In this document: positions 8,135 through 17,218 of the stretch, piece by piece | How the letters are laid out: each line of letters opens with the position of its first letter | Numbering within the stretch: the first letter of the stretch is position 1 | NCBI GenBank assembly: GCA_965116465.1 | Contig: OZ220687.1 | Location: 2,666,001-2,730,000 of the forward strand | Origin: VXNF01 sp965116465 | Lineage (GTDB): Bacteria > Actinomycetota > Acidimicrobiia > Acidimicrobiales > CATQHL01 | Direction: 5' to 3' | DNA: 64,000 nt | Position numbers and translations under genes: made by a program | The notes under the pieces: generated by a model | Told to the model about the DNA's origin: nothing | Databases searched by the model: none | Seen by the model: the letters and a program-made list of their open reading frames with translations, nothing else

Positions 8135-9217
8135 CTACGGGTCGGTGGGCGCTACCGGGTGTGAGGTGCCGTCGGCTGCGGACGCGTAGGCGGCTTCGAG
8201 CATGGCGACGACGCGGGCGCCGAGACGGCCGGGTGAGCGGTTCGGCCCACCGCCGATGACCTCGACCAGATTGTCGAGCGGGCCTTCCTCGGGGTAGCTG
8301 GTGGAGTAGTCGCGGCCGGCGGGCGCCGGCTGGCACCGGGGGCTCTCGGTGATCGAGCCATCCGCCTGGTACATCGTCAAGCCCTCGTTCATGACGTCGA
8401 AGAGGATGTGCCCGCCGGTGCCGTAGAGCCGGTACTCCAGGACCTCCTCCTGGGTCCGCACCGTTGACCCGGTGGAGCCGATGGTCCCCAGGCAGCCGCC
8501 CTCGAAGCGCACGCTGAGGGCGTCGACGAGATCCACGCGCAGGTCGTGGTTGTGCATATGGGCGAACACCGTGGCCGGTTCGAGGCCGGTCATGTGCAAC
8601 AGCAGGGCGCCGGAGTGTGTGATCTGGGTGACCCCCTGGCCCCCGCCGGACAGCGCCGGATCGCTGTACGTGTCACGCCCGGTGGGGTTGACCGCGTAAC
8701 CCATCTCCGCCGCGACCAGCTCCACGTCGCCCCGGTACAACTCCCAGACGATGGATGCGAAGAGCGAGTGCACGTAGAGGAGTTCGCCGATGGCACCGGA
8801 GGCGATCCAGTCGCGTGTCCGGTTGACCTGCTCGCTGTAATGCCACGGATAGCCCACGATGATCTCGCGGCCCCCCTCGGCGGCCATGCTCAGCAACTCG
8901 CGGGCGTGGTCGCTCCGCAGCACCATCGGCTTCTCAACCAGAACGTGCAGGCCGGCCTCCAGTGCGTCGCGGGCGATCTCGAAGTGCCGGGTGTGCGGCA
9001 CCGCCACGACCACGCCGTCGAGCCGTTCCGTCCGGAGCATGTGCCGGTGGTCGTCGTAGGTCGCAGGCGGCGCGAACACCTCGGCGGCGCGGCTCCGATT
9101 CGTCTCATCGGGATCGGCGATGGCGATCAACTCGGCGTCGGGGTTCGCGGCGATGGCGGGGAGGTGCGCCCGAGTGGCCCACCAGCCTGTCCCGATGACT
9201 CCGATTCGTGCGGTCAT
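8135..9217 (-). CDS. Gfo/Idh/MocA family NAD(P)-dependent oxidoreductase
   Basis: 360 residues. An N-terminal Rossmann fold starts IGVIGTGWWATRAH, followed by the family's EKP motif (VEKPMVL) near residue 95, whose Lys is usually catalytic. The C-terminal alpha/beta domain includes GGGQGVTQITHSGALLL. These enzymes oxidise or reduce sugars, inositols and related polyols. It lies convergent to the enolase-superfamily gene and 54 bases after the CoA-transferase gene on the same strand. Involvement in the same sugar pathway is plausible but rests on position only. Start ATG 9217 is the natural beginning of the nucleotide-binding strand. Confidence 0.88.
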   Translation of the reverse strand: MTARIGVIGTGWWATRAHLPAIAANPDAELIAIADPDETNRSRAAEVFAPPATYDDHRHMLRTERLDGVVVAVPHTRHFEIARDALEAGLHVLVEKPMVLRSDHARELLSMAAEGGREIIVGYPWHYSEQVNRTRDWIASGAIGELLYVHSLFASIVWELYRGDVELVAAEMGYAVNPTGRDTYSDPALSGGGQGVTQITHSGALLLHMTGLEPATVFAHMHNHDLRVDLVDALSVRFEGGCLGTIGSTGSTVRTQEEVLEYRLYGTGGHILFDVMNEGLTMYQADGSITESPRCQPAPAGRDYSTSYPEEGPLDNLVEVIGGGPNRSPGRLGARVVAMLEAAYASAADGTSHPVAPTDP

Positions 9218-9271
9218 GGCCCTCCTCCCTCGGGGGACTGCTCGTTCGATGGATGCCGGCCGGCGAGGTGC

Positions 9272-10525
9272 TCAGCCCTGGGGGCCGGCGACGATCCCGG
9301 CGTCGTGCAGTTGCCCGATCTCGCTCGCCGAGAGTCCGAGGCACTCGGCGAGGACCTCGTCGGTGTGCTGGCCGAGACGGGGCGCGGGAGCCGGATCGTC
9401 GAGGTCGGTCCCCTCGAACCGCAGTGGTGAGCGGGCCTCCAGGACGCTGCCCACGCCCGGATGGGTCACCGGGGCGAACAGCGGGTTGGCGACCGTGCAG
9501 CGGGGGTCCTCCGCCACGAGCTCCGCGAAGGTCCGGTAGGGGCCCCAGCAGACACCGTGGTGATCGAAGGCCTCGGCCACCTCGGCGAGGGTCAACCGGG
9601 CGCACCAGTCCTCGATCACCTGGAAAATGCGGTCGCGGGCCAGGAAGCGGTCACCCTCGGAGCGCGCCAGGTCGAGGCCTGTCTCCGATTCCAGATCGGC
9701 CATCGCGTCGGCCATCTCGCATGCGGCGCACAGCGCCTGCCACTGCTTGGGGCTGATCGCCACCGCGATCACACGCCGACCGTCGGCACAGCGGAAGTCG
9801 CGGCCGAGGGCGCCGTAGAGGTCGTTGCCGATGCGGGGGCGTTCGGTCCGGAGTAGCTGCGCCTCGGCCACGTGGCCCAGCGCCGTGACCACCCCGAGTG
9901 CCACATCGGACAGGGCCAGCGTGACGAGTCGTCCGTCGCCGGTGCGACTCCGGTTGCGCTCGGCGGCGAGGAGGCCCAGAGCAGCGGTCTGCCCGCAGAT
10001 CACATCCCAGGCCGGTAGTACGTGGTTGACCGGCCGGTCGTCGAGCGAGCCGGCCCCGGCGTCGGGCGCGCGCGGTGCGTGGCCGGTGACCATCGGGTAA
10101 CCCACGGCGCAGTTGACCGTGTAGTCGACCGCGGTGGTTCCGTCGTGATTGCCACAGATGGCGACCATGATGAGGTCCTCCCGGCGGGAGCACAGCGCCT
10201 CGTAACTCATCCAGCCCGCAGCCGGGAAGTTCGTGAGGAAGATGCCCGCCCCGGGGCCGGGCGCGCAGATCAGTTCGCTCAGCAGTTCACGGCCCGCGCC
10301 GGCGCGCATGTCCACTTGCAGCGATCGCTTGCCCTTGTTGAGTCCCGCCCAGTAGAGGCTGGCGCCGTCAGGGGTGACCGGCCAGCGACGGTAATCGAGA
10401 CCGCCCCCGATGGGGTCGAAGCGGATCACGTCGGCACCCAGTTGGGCGAGAGTCATCCCCCCGGAGGGGGCGGCGACGAAAGCGGACCCCTCCACCACCC
10501 GGAGACCCTCGAGAACGTTGTGCAA
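9272..10525 (-). CDS. Class III (CaiB/BaiF family) CoA-transferase
   Basis: 417 residues with the interlocked-ring CoA-transferase family signatures: RVVEGSAFVAAP at the N-terminus, LAQLGADVIRFDP, LYWAGLNKGKRSL and the later ALSDVALGVV, whose Asp is a candidate for the catalytic residue that forms the acyl anhydride. The enzyme moves CoA between carboxylic acids. I start at TTG 10525 because AGGGAGG lies eight bases before it. The frame stays open upstream to 11026, but that extension overlaps the kinase gene and is not homologous. Substrate unknown. Confidence 0.85.
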   Translation of the reverse strand: MHNVLEGLRVVEGSAFVAAPSGGMTLAQLGADVIRFDPIGGGLDYRRWPVTPDGASLYWAGLNKGKRSLQVDMRAGAGRELLSELICAPGPGAGIFLTNFPAAGWMSYEALCSRREDLIMVAICGNHDGTTAVDYTVNCAVGYPMVTGHAPRAPDAGAGSLDDRPVNHVLPAWDVICGQTAALGLLAAERNRSRTGDGRLVTLALSDVALGVVTALGHVAEAQLLRTERPRIGNDLYGALGRDFRCADGRRVIAVAISPKQWQALCAACEMADAMADLESETGLDLARSEGDRFLARDRIFQVIEDWCARLTLAEVAEAFDHHGVCWGPYRTFAELVAEDPRCTVANPLFAPVTHPGVGSVLEARSPLRFEGTDLDDPAPAPRLGQHTDEVLAECLGLSASEIGQLHDAGIVAGPQG

Positions 10526-10643
10526 CCCCGGCACCTCCCTCCGCGCGCTGCAGGCATTGTGCCACCCGGTTCGGTGCTGCAGCCGCCCAATCTCCCGCGT
10601 GGTGCAAGTCGACCCGATCGCGCCGGGTCTGGCACAGTCTGTA

Positions 10644-11726
10644 TCAGGCCGGGAGCTGCAGAGCCTCGAACGCCTCGAGGTCCGCCACCGCGGCGGTCGC
10701 CCGTGCCAGCCATGTGTCGATGGTCTCGCGGGGCGCGGCGCCGAGAGCCAGGGTGACGATGACCGCCTCGAGGGCGTACGCGGCGTGACGCCGGTAGGCC
10801 TCTCGTGCCTCGGCCGGATCCAGGTGGGGTCCCCCCGCGGCGCGCAGGCGCCGCCGGTAGCGATCCAGCAGCAACTCCTCCCCGGACCGGCGGTCCTCGG
10901 GATCCAGCGCCAGCGCGCAGAAGTACGCCACGTCGCGGGCCCACTGACCGGCGCGCACCATCTGCCAGTCCAGGAAGACCGGTTGGTCCTCCGCGCCGAA
11001 GGCCAGGTTCCCGGCATGGCAGTCATTGTGGACGAGCGTGTGCGGCGGCTCGGTGAGCATCCGGTCGGCGATCCTCTGGTGATGGGCGTAGCGCAGCAGG
11101 CCGGCTGCCAGCGGCGGGCGAACCTGCTCGCCGGCCAGGTCCAGCCCGCGCCGGATCAGCAGGAGTCGCAGCCACGTCCCGAGGGTGCGCTCGCGGTCCG
11201 CCTGCGCCAGGAGCCAACCGCTGGAGCTGCCGCGCTGGGGTCGCCCCCAGCCGAAGGCGTGCAGGTCGGCCAGTGCGTTGATCACGTTCAGGGCCCGGCG
11301 CGCGGTGCAGGCGTCGCCGGCGGCCGGCAGGTCTGCCCGGCCCGTCAGGTCCTCGAGCACGACCATGAAGCGGGTGCCGTCGTGTCGGGCATGCAGCAGG
11401 CCCGGCACCCCAACCGGGACGGTGGCCGCCAGCGTCCGGTAGAAGCGGACCTCGCTGGCGGTGAGACCGGCCGCCTCGACGACCAGGCGCGTCGCCGGGG
11501 CCACCGAGGGCGTCTTGACGAACACCGGATGCCGGTCACCACCGACGAGGTGCACGACGGCCCGCCGATGCCGCGTGGTGTACGAGCCCCCTTCCAACCA
11601 GTCGACGCGCCGGACCGTGCCCAATGGGCCGTGCAGCGCCCGCCGCAGTTGGGCCTCGACAGGGTCGCTGGAGCCGAGCGTGATGTCGGCGCCGACGCGG
11701 GCCACGGTTGCCAGAAGGTCGCGCAT
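10644..11726 (-). CDS. Aminoglycoside phosphotransferase (APH) fold kinase
   Basis: 360 residues with the APH/choline-kinase catalytic core: LVHNDCHAGNLAF (HNDxHxGN, catalytic Asp) about residue 230 and VFLDWQMVRAG (metal-binding Asp) about 20 residues later. An ATP-binding lobe near FVKTPS and VVLEDL precedes them. Proteins of this type phosphorylate small hydroxyl compounds, only some of which are antibiotics, so resistance should not be inferred. It starts 8 bases after the end of cysS on the same strand, so co-transcription with cysS is likely. Confidence 0.82.
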   Translation of the reverse strand: MRDLLATVARVGADITLGSSDPVEAQLRRALHGPLGTVRRVDWLEGGSYTTRHRRAVVHLVGGDRHPVFVKTPSVAPATRLVVEAAGLTASEVRFYRTLAATVPVGVPGLLHARHDGTRFMVVLEDLTGRADLPAAGDACTARRALNVINALADLHAFGWGRPQRGSSSGWLLAQADRERTLGTWLRLLLIRRGLDLAGEQVRPPLAAGLLRYAHHQRIADRMLTEPPHTLVHNDCHAGNLAFGAEDQPVFLDWQMVRAGQWARDVAYFCALALDPEDRRSGEELLLDRYRRRLRAAGGPHLDPAEAREAYRRHAAYALEAVIVTLALGAAPRETIDTWLARATAAVADLEAFEALQLPA

Positions 11727-11734
11727 CAGCGACC

Positions 11735-13120
11735 TCAGCGGACCGTGCGCCAGATGGTGCCGGTCGGCGTGTCCTCGAGTTCGATTCCCTCGTCGGCCAG
11801 TTCGGCACGGATCCGGTCGGCGGTGGCGTAGTCGCGGGCGTCCCGCGCCGCCTGCCGCTCGTCAACCCGGCTCCGGATTGCCTCGTCCGGCGATGAGTCC
11901 TGCAGGCTCAGGCCGAGGGCGCCGCTCAGGTCGCGCACCGTGTCCAGGGCCGCGGCGGCCGCCTCGGCGTCTTCACCGTCGAGGGCGACGTTCCCCTTGC
12001 GAAGCAGTTCGAAGATCACGCCGACCGCGCCGGGAGTGCCCAGATCGTTGTCCATGGCCTCGACGAAGGCGGCCTTGGCGGCGTCGGTGTCCGCCGTCGG
12101 CTGCGCCGCGTCGGGGGCGCCGGATGCGCCCACCCGCCGGGCGAAGGCGTCGAGCCGGTTGATGCCGGCTGCCGCGCCGGCCAGCACCGCCTCGTCGATC
12201 TCCATCGTCGAGCGGTAGTGGGCCTGCAGCATCGCCAGGCGGAGCGCTCGCGGGTCGTGGGCCGCCAGCACATCCGCCAGGGTGCGGAAGTTGCCCGCCG
12301 ACTTGGCCATCTTCTCACCCTCGACGTTGACCATCGCCGAGTGCATCCAGAGCCGGGCGAATCGGTGCCCGGCGGCCTCGGCCTCGGCCCGCTCGTTCTC
12401 GTGGTGCGGGAAGATGAGATCGGATCCGCCGCCGTGGATGTCGAAGCCGTCGCCGAGCAACCCCAGAGACATGGCCACGCACTCGATGTGCCAACCCGGC
12501 CGCCCCGGCATCCAGGGTGACTCCCAGGTGGGTTCGCCGGGCTTGGCGGCCTTCCAGAGGGCGAAGTCCAGCGGGTCGCGCTTGCGCTCGTCCACGGCCA
12601 CCCGGGCGCCCGCACCCTCTCGCAGATCCTCGGGGTCTCGCCCCGGCAGGCGCCCGTAGTCCGGATAGCGCGTCACGTCGAAATAGACGCCGGCCCCGTC
12701 GATCACGTAGGCCACGCCTCGCGCCAGCAGCTCCTCCACGAAGGACACCATCTCGATCACGTACTCCGTGGCGCGCGGCTGAGCGCTGGGCTCCTGGACA
12801 CCCAGGGCCTCGAGCTCGCGGATGTAGACATCGCTGAAGCGGGCGGCCACCTCCCCCTCCGTGCTTCCCTCGGCGGCGGCTCGTTCGATGATCTTGTCGT
12901 CGATGTCGGTGATGTTGCTCACCATCGTGACGTTCATCTCCCGCCAAGTGAGATAGCGGCGCAGCACGTCGTAGGTGACCGCCGTGCGGGCGTGGCCCAG
13001 ATGTGGCACGTCGTACACGGTCGGTCCGCAGACGTAGATCGAGACCTCGCCGGGCGTCCGGAGCCGCAACTCGACAACCTGGCGACTGAGCGTGTCGTAC
13101 AGGCGAATCACGGCGCTCAC
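11735..13120 (-). CDS. cysS: Cysteinyl-tRNA synthetase
   Basis: 461-residue class I aminoacyl-tRNA synthetase that charges tRNA-Cys in the cytoplasm. The HIGH motif appears as HLGH in VYDVPHLGHART and the KMSKS motif as KMAKS. Zinc ligands are expected in YVCGPTVYD and at WHIECVAMS and HHENE. A DALR-type C-terminal helical region follows. I use GTG 13120; GTG 13111, giving MIRLYDTL, is equally possible, and neither has a strong ribosome-binding site. The longer frame to 13186 has no family homology. Length is normal. It heads a short operon with the APH-type kinase. Confidence 0.95.
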   Translation of the reverse strand: MSAVIRLYDTLSRQVVELRLRTPGEVSIYVCGPTVYDVPHLGHARTAVTYDVLRRYLTWREMNVTMVSNITDIDDKIIERAAAEGSTEGEVAARFSDVYIRELEALGVQEPSAQPRATEYVIEMVSFVEELLARGVAYVIDGAGVYFDVTRYPDYGRLPGRDPEDLREGAGARVAVDERKRDPLDFALWKAAKPGEPTWESPWMPGRPGWHIECVAMSLGLLGDGFDIHGGGSDLIFPHHENERAEAEAAGHRFARLWMHSAMVNVEGEKMAKSAGNFRTLADVLAAHDPRALRLAMLQAHYRSTMEIDEAVLAGAAAGINRLDAFARRVGASGAPDAAQPTADTDAAKAAFVEAMDNDLGTPGAVGVIFELLRKGNVALDGEDAEAAAAALDTVRDLSGALGLSLQDSSPDEAIRSRVDERQAARDARDYATADRIRAELADEGIELEDTPTGTIWRTVR

Positions 13121-13336
13121 GGTACCGGCACGCCGGCTCACCCGTCCCTGGGGATCCTCCTGATCGGTGCGATGCACCAGACGCAACCGGGCAGGTTTCC
13201 GGGCGCCGGATGGCGGATCGCGGAGTTGCGACCTGCCACCGTGCCGCGAAATAAACGGAACTGTTCCATATTAGGATCGCCGACATTCCGTGCGTGGCCG
13301 CTGCGGGCTGCGGACACGAGAGTGAGGGAGAGCGAA

Positions 13337-15523
13337 ATGAGTCCAAGACGTAGGAACTTGTGGGTCGTCACCGCTGTGGCCGTGACGGTCGCACTGCTTG
13401 CCGCTGCGTGTGGTGCCGATGATGAGGAGGACACGGCCGCACCTCCGCCTCCGCCGCCTGCCGAGCAACCCGCGGCGCCCCCGGAGGCGCCGCCTGAGGC
13501 GCCGCCTGCGCCGCCGGCTGAGGCGGGTGGTCCGTCGGATGCGCCGGGTGGTCCGTTTACGTTGACGGTGGGCGGTACGGGTTATGCGATGCCGGGTCCG
13601 GCTGGGGGGATTTTGGGTGCGTTGCCGCCTGATGAGGTGTTCCCGTGGACCTATGACTTCGATACGGCGACGTTCTCGGCGGGCGGCAGCCCGGCGGCGC
13701 CGTTTGATCCGTCGATCCGTTCGGCGTCTCAGGATTATGAGATCGCCTGGGTGTCGGGTTGGGCTGCTTTGGAGTTCTCCCAGTACATCGAGGACTCGAT
13801 TCGCAGCACGGCGGCGGCTTCGGGGGTCAGCATCGGCGCGATTTGTGACAGCGAGTTCGATCCCGAGAAGGCTCTGGCGTGCGCCGAGACGGTGGCGGAG
13901 ACGAACCCGGACGCGGTGGTGTTCGGGAACTGGCGCGCTGAGGCGGCGGAGTCCTCGATGGCGGTGTTCGACGCGGCGGGCATTCCGGTGGTGACCATCG
14001 ATGTGTGGCATCCGAACGCGATCTTCTTCGGCGCCAACAACTACGTGTCCGGCGCCCTGGCGGGCATCAACACCGGCCTGTACGCACTCGATACCTGGAA
14101 CTGTGACGGTGTGCATGTGCTGTTGGCGCAGAACCTGACCGCCGGTGAGGCGCCGGATCTGCGCACGAGCGGTTTCGCCGACGGCGTGCAGGCCGTCTGC
14201 GGCGGCGACGTGCCGGTGAGCCGCATCGACGTGGACGGTTCTCCCGAGAACGGTTTGCAGTCCACCACCGACTGGCTGACGGGCAACCCCGGCGCCACCC
14301 ACGTCCTGGCCACCAGCCTGGATGACGTCGTGGCGGTGCCCATGTCAAGGGCGATGGAGCAGGCCGGGCGCAGCGGCGTGGCCGCCGGCCACGGCGCCGA
14401 GCCCAACGGCATCGAACGCCTCCATGAGGGGCCCGCCTCCGAGACCCGCTACCTGGGCTCGGTGGCGTACTTCCCCGAGCTGTACGGCGTCTACGCCGTC
14501 GCCGCGCTCATCGACATCCTCGACGGGCGCGCCGTGCCACAAGAGATCCACATCGACCACGTCTGGGTCAACCGCGACAACGTCGACCAGTACTACGACA
14601 ACACCGGCTTCCCCATCCACACCCTCGGCCCCAGCGCGGAACCCGCTGCCACGGCGTCCGAGATGGGCAGCCAGACGACGATCACGATCGCGGTGAACCC
14701 GTGGGACGGATCGGCCCTGAACGTGGCGGTCGCCGAGCAGCTGCTCGAGAGCGAGCTGGGCTACACGGTCGAGACGGTGGAGATCGACGAGTTCGGCCAG
14801 TGGCCGGCCATCAACACCGGCGACATCGACGCCTCGCTGGAGGTGTGGCCGTCGGGCCACGCCCAGAACCGTGCGGACTTCATCGACAATCCCGACGGCA
14901 ACGTGGACGACGCCGGCGTGCTCGGCATCGTGGGCGGGATCGGCTGGTACATCCCGACCTACATGGTCGAGGCGCATCCCGAACTCGCCACCTGGGAGGG
15001 ATTCGCCGATCCCGCGCTGGCCGCGGAGTTCGCCACCGCTGAGACCGGCGACAAGGCGCAGTTCCTCAGCGGTGATCCGAGTTGGACGGTCTACGAGGAG
15101 CAGATCATCGAGAATCTGGGTCTGCCGATGGAGATCGTCTATGCCGGTTCCGAGGCGGCGATCCTCTCCGCAGTCGACGCGGCCTACAACCGCGGCGATC
15201 CGGTGCTGTTCTACTTCTGGACCCCGCACGTGGCGTTCGCCTCGTACGACCTCACGAGAGTGGCGCTCCCGGAGTACAGCGACGCGTGCTACGAGTCCGG
15301 TGCGGTCGACTGCGACTACCCGCCTGACAACCTGTTCAAGATTGTCAACGGCGACCTGGCCGCGAACGCCCCGGCGGCGGATGCCTTCCTGCGGAACATG
15401 AACTACTCCGCGGCCGACCAGATCTCGATGCTCGGCGCCCTGGACGGCGGCGCGTCCATCGAGGAGGCGGCAGCGGCGTGGATCGAGGCCAACGCGGACA
15501 CGTGGGGCGCCTGGATCCCATAA
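13337..15523 (+). CDS. Chimeric lipoprotein: sugar-binding domain fused to glycine betaine (OpuAC) binding domain
   Basis: 728 residues. The lipoprotein signal ends LLAAACGAD with Cys25. After a Pro/Ala/Glu linker comes a sugar-binding domain (about residues 62-434) almost identical to the two in the gene at 4228-6624. Then follows an OpuAC-type quaternary-amine-binding domain (about residues 435-728) starting TTITIAVNPWDGSA, with EVWPSGHAQN, FLSGDPSWTVYEEQ and LFYFWTPHVAFA. OpuAC proteins normally have only the latter. ATG 13337 is preceded by GAGGGAGAG. Downstream lie a GMC oxidoreductase and the matching ATPase and permease, so the OpuAC part is the functional receptor of that operon. The inserted sugar domain is unexplained: a real in-frame fusion, gene conversion through the linker, or misassembly. 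Confidence 0.85.
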   Translation: MSPRRRNLWVVTAVAVTVALLAAACGADDEEDTAAPPPPPPAEQPAAPPEAPPEAPPAPPAEAGGPSDAPGGPFTLTVGGTGYAMPGPAGGILGALPPDEVFPWTYDFDTATFSAGGSPAAPFDPSIRSASQDYEIAWVSGWAALEFSQYIEDSIRSTAAASGVSIGAICDSEFDPEKALACAETVAETNPDAVVFGNWRAEAAESSMAVFDAAGIPVVTIDVWHPNAIFFGANNYVSGALAGINTGLYALDTWNCDGVHVLLAQNLTAGEAPDLRTSGFADGVQAVCGGDVPVSRIDVDGSPENGLQSTTDWLTGNPGATHVLATSLDDVVAVPMSRAMEQAGRSGVAAGHGAEPNGIERLHEGPASETRYLGSVAYFPELYGVYAVAALIDILDGRAVPQEIHIDHVWVNRDNVDQYYDNTGFPIHTLGPSAEPAATASEMGSQTTITIAVNPWDGSALNVAVAEQLLESELGYTVETVEIDEFGQWPAINTGDIDASLEVWPSGHAQNRADFIDNPDGNVDDAGVLGIVGGIGWYIPTYMVEAHPELATWEGFADPALAAEFATAETGDKAQFLSGDPSWTVYEEQIIENLGLPMEIVYAGSEAAILSAVDAAYNRGDPVLFYFWTPHVAFASYDLTRVALPEYSDACYESGAVDCDYPPDNLFKIVNGDLAANAPAADAFLRNMNYSAADQISMLGALDGGASIEEAAAAWIEANADTWGAWIP
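13481..14638 (+). repeat. Third copy of the sugar-binding domain (inverted relative to 5344-6501)
   Basis: A 1158-base block homologous to 5344-6501 on the other strand. It begins in the Pro/Ala linker and ends right after the codons for HTLGPSA, where the sequences diverge abruptly. Differences are scattered and mostly synonymous, apparently a few percent. I noticed one amino-acid change (SAGGSP against SAGSSP). Confidence 0.85.
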
Positions 15524-15531
15524 CGACACCG

Positions 15532-15564
15532 GTGGGGAGCGGGGGCGGCGCCCCCGCTCCCCAC
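15532..15564 (+). promoter_or_regulatory. Strong intercistronic stem-loop after the chimeric lipoprotein gene
   Basis: Perfect 16-bp inverted repeat (15532-15547 with 15549-15564), extremely G/C rich and without a T-run. It sits 9 bases after the lipoprotein stop and 13 bases before the TTG start of the GMC oxidoreductase. Likely an mRNA 3'-end stabiliser or partial terminator giving more binding protein than membrane components. Confidence 0.65.
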
Positions 15565-15576
15565 GCGGAGCAGTAG

Positions 15577-17217
15577 TTGTACGACTTCATCATCGTGGGC
15601 GGCGGCTCGGCCGGCTGTGCACTCGCCAACCGGCTGAGCGCCGACCCCTCCAATCGCGTACTCGTCCTGGAGGCCGGGCGGCGCGACTGGCGCTGGGACG
15701 TCTTCATCCACATGCCGGCAGCTCTGTCGTTCCCCATCGGCAACCGCTTCTACGACTGGCAGTTCGAGACCGAGCCGGAGCCGCACATGGGCGGCCGGCG
15801 CGTCTATCACGCCAGGGGCAAGGTCCTCGGCGGCTCGAGTTCCATCAACGGCATGATCTTCCAGCGCGGCAACCCGGCCGACTACGACCGCTGGGCCGCC
15901 GCCGACGGCATGGAGTCCTGGAGCTTCCGGCACTGCCTGCCGTACTTCAAGCGCATGGAGACGTGCCTGGCGGGCACCGACGAGTACCGGGGCGGCGACG
16001 GTCCTCTGGTTCTGGAACGGGGCCCGGCGACGAGCCCGTTGTTCACAGCCTTCTTCGAGGCCGTGCAGCAGGCCGGGTACGAACTGACCGCCGACCTCAA
16101 CGGCTACAGGCAGGAGGGCTTCGCCGCCTTCGACCGGAACATCCATCGGGGGAGGCGGCTGTCGGCGGCGCGGGCCTACCTGCACCCCGTGCTGGGGAGG
16201 CCGAATCTGACCGTCGAGTGCGGCACGCATATCAATCGAGTCGTCTTCGAGGGCACCCGCGCCGTCGGCGTGGAGTGCAGCCGGCGCGGCCGCACACGCA
16301 CGGTGCGCGGCGGGCGCGTGATCCTGTGTGGGGGAGCATTCGGTTCGGCCCAGTTGCTGCAACTTTCCGGCGTCGGTGCGGCCGGCCTCCTGGAGCCGCT
16401 GGAGATCCCGGTCGTCGCCGATCTGCCGGGAGTCGGCGAGAACCTGCAGGACCACCTCGAGGTGTACGTGCAGTACGCCTCCAAGCTGCCGGTGTCGATG
16501 CAGCCGCACCTGCAGGTCCGGCGGCGCCCCTGGATCGGTCTGCAGTGGCTGTTCCGCCGGGGTCCGGGTGCCACCAACCATTTCGAGGGCGGCGGGTTCG
16601 TGCGCAGCAACCTCGATGAGTCCTACCCCAACCTGATGTTCCACTTCCTGCCGCTGGCGATCCGCTACGACGGCACCTCGCCCACCGGCGGGCACGGCTA
16701 CCAGGTGCACGTGGGCCCCATGTACTCCGACTCGCGCGGCTGGGTGCGGATCCGCTCGGCGGACCCACGGGCCAAGCCGGCGATCCTGTTCAACTACCTC
16801 TCCACGCCCCGGGACCGCCGCGAGTGGCTGGAGACCATTGGCGTCACCCGCCGCATCATGAGTCAGCCGGCCTTCGCGCCCTACAACGCCGGCGAACTCT
16901 CACCCGGCCCCGACGTGAGGGACGACGACGAGATCATCGACTGGGTCGCCCGCGACGCGGAGACGGCGCTGCACCCCTCGGGAACGGCGCGCCTGGGCCG
17001 TGACGAGTGGGCTGTGGTGGATCCGGTGTCGATGGGCGTGCACGGAACCGAGGCTCTCAGCGTGGTAGATGCCTCGGTCATGCCGAACGTGACCAACGGC
17101 AACATCTACGCTCCGGTGATGATGGTCGCCGAGAAGGCCGCCGACCTGTTGTTGGGCAACACGCCGCTGGTCCCGCTGGACGTACCGGTCTACGCCGGCG
17201 AACCCGGGAGGCGCTGA
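15577..17217 (+). CDS. GMC family FAD oxidoreductase (choline dehydrogenase-like)
   Basis: 546 residues. The FAD-binding motif YDFIIVGGGSAGC is at the extreme N-terminus, GMC signature 1 is at GKVLGGSSSINGMIFQRG, and the C-terminal catalytic region has LHPSGTARLG (His) and MPNVTNGNIYAPVMM (Asn). Members oxidise alcohols such as choline, glucose or long-chain alcohols. Start is TTG 15577 with GCGGAG just upstream, matching the conserved beginning of the fold. It lies inside a betaine/choline-type ABC operon, between the binding protein and the ATPase (one base before ATG 17219). Import and oxidation of the same quaternary amine is the simplest reading. No betaine aldehyde dehydrogenase is in the window. 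Confidence 0.9.
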   Translation: MYDFIIVGGGSAGCALANRLSADPSNRVLVLEAGRRDWRWDVFIHMPAALSFPIGNRFYDWQFETEPEPHMGGRRVYHARGKVLGGSSSINGMIFQRGNPADYDRWAAADGMESWSFRHCLPYFKRMETCLAGTDEYRGGDGPLVLERGPATSPLFTAFFEAVQQAGYELTADLNGYRQEGFAAFDRNIHRGRRLSAARAYLHPVLGRPNLTVECGTHINRVVFEGTRAVGVECSRRGRTRTVRGGRVILCGGAFGSAQLLQLSGVGAAGLLEPLEIPVVADLPGVGENLQDHLEVYVQYASKLPVSMQPHLQVRRRPWIGLQWLFRRGPGATNHFEGGGFVRSNLDESYPNLMFHFLPLAIRYDGTSPTGGHGYQVHVGPMYSDSRGWVRIRSADPRAKPAILFNYLSTPRDRREWLETIGVTRRIMSQPAFAPYNAGELSPGPDVRDDDEIIDWVARDAETALHPSGTARLGRDEWAVVDPVSMGVHGTEALSVVDASVMPNVTNGNIYAPVMMVAEKAADLLLGNTPLVPLDVPVYAGEPGRR

Positions 17218-17218
17218 G

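Noticed and set aside
10644..11726. Aminoglycoside resistance gene
   Set aside because: The fold is right, but most APH-like proteins in such genomes act on other metabolites. Nothing here points to an antibiotic.
13225..13336. Sigma-70-like promoter before the chimeric lipoprotein
   Set aside because: A TTGCGA and an AAATAA at suitable spacing can be picked out, but the match is too weak to report.
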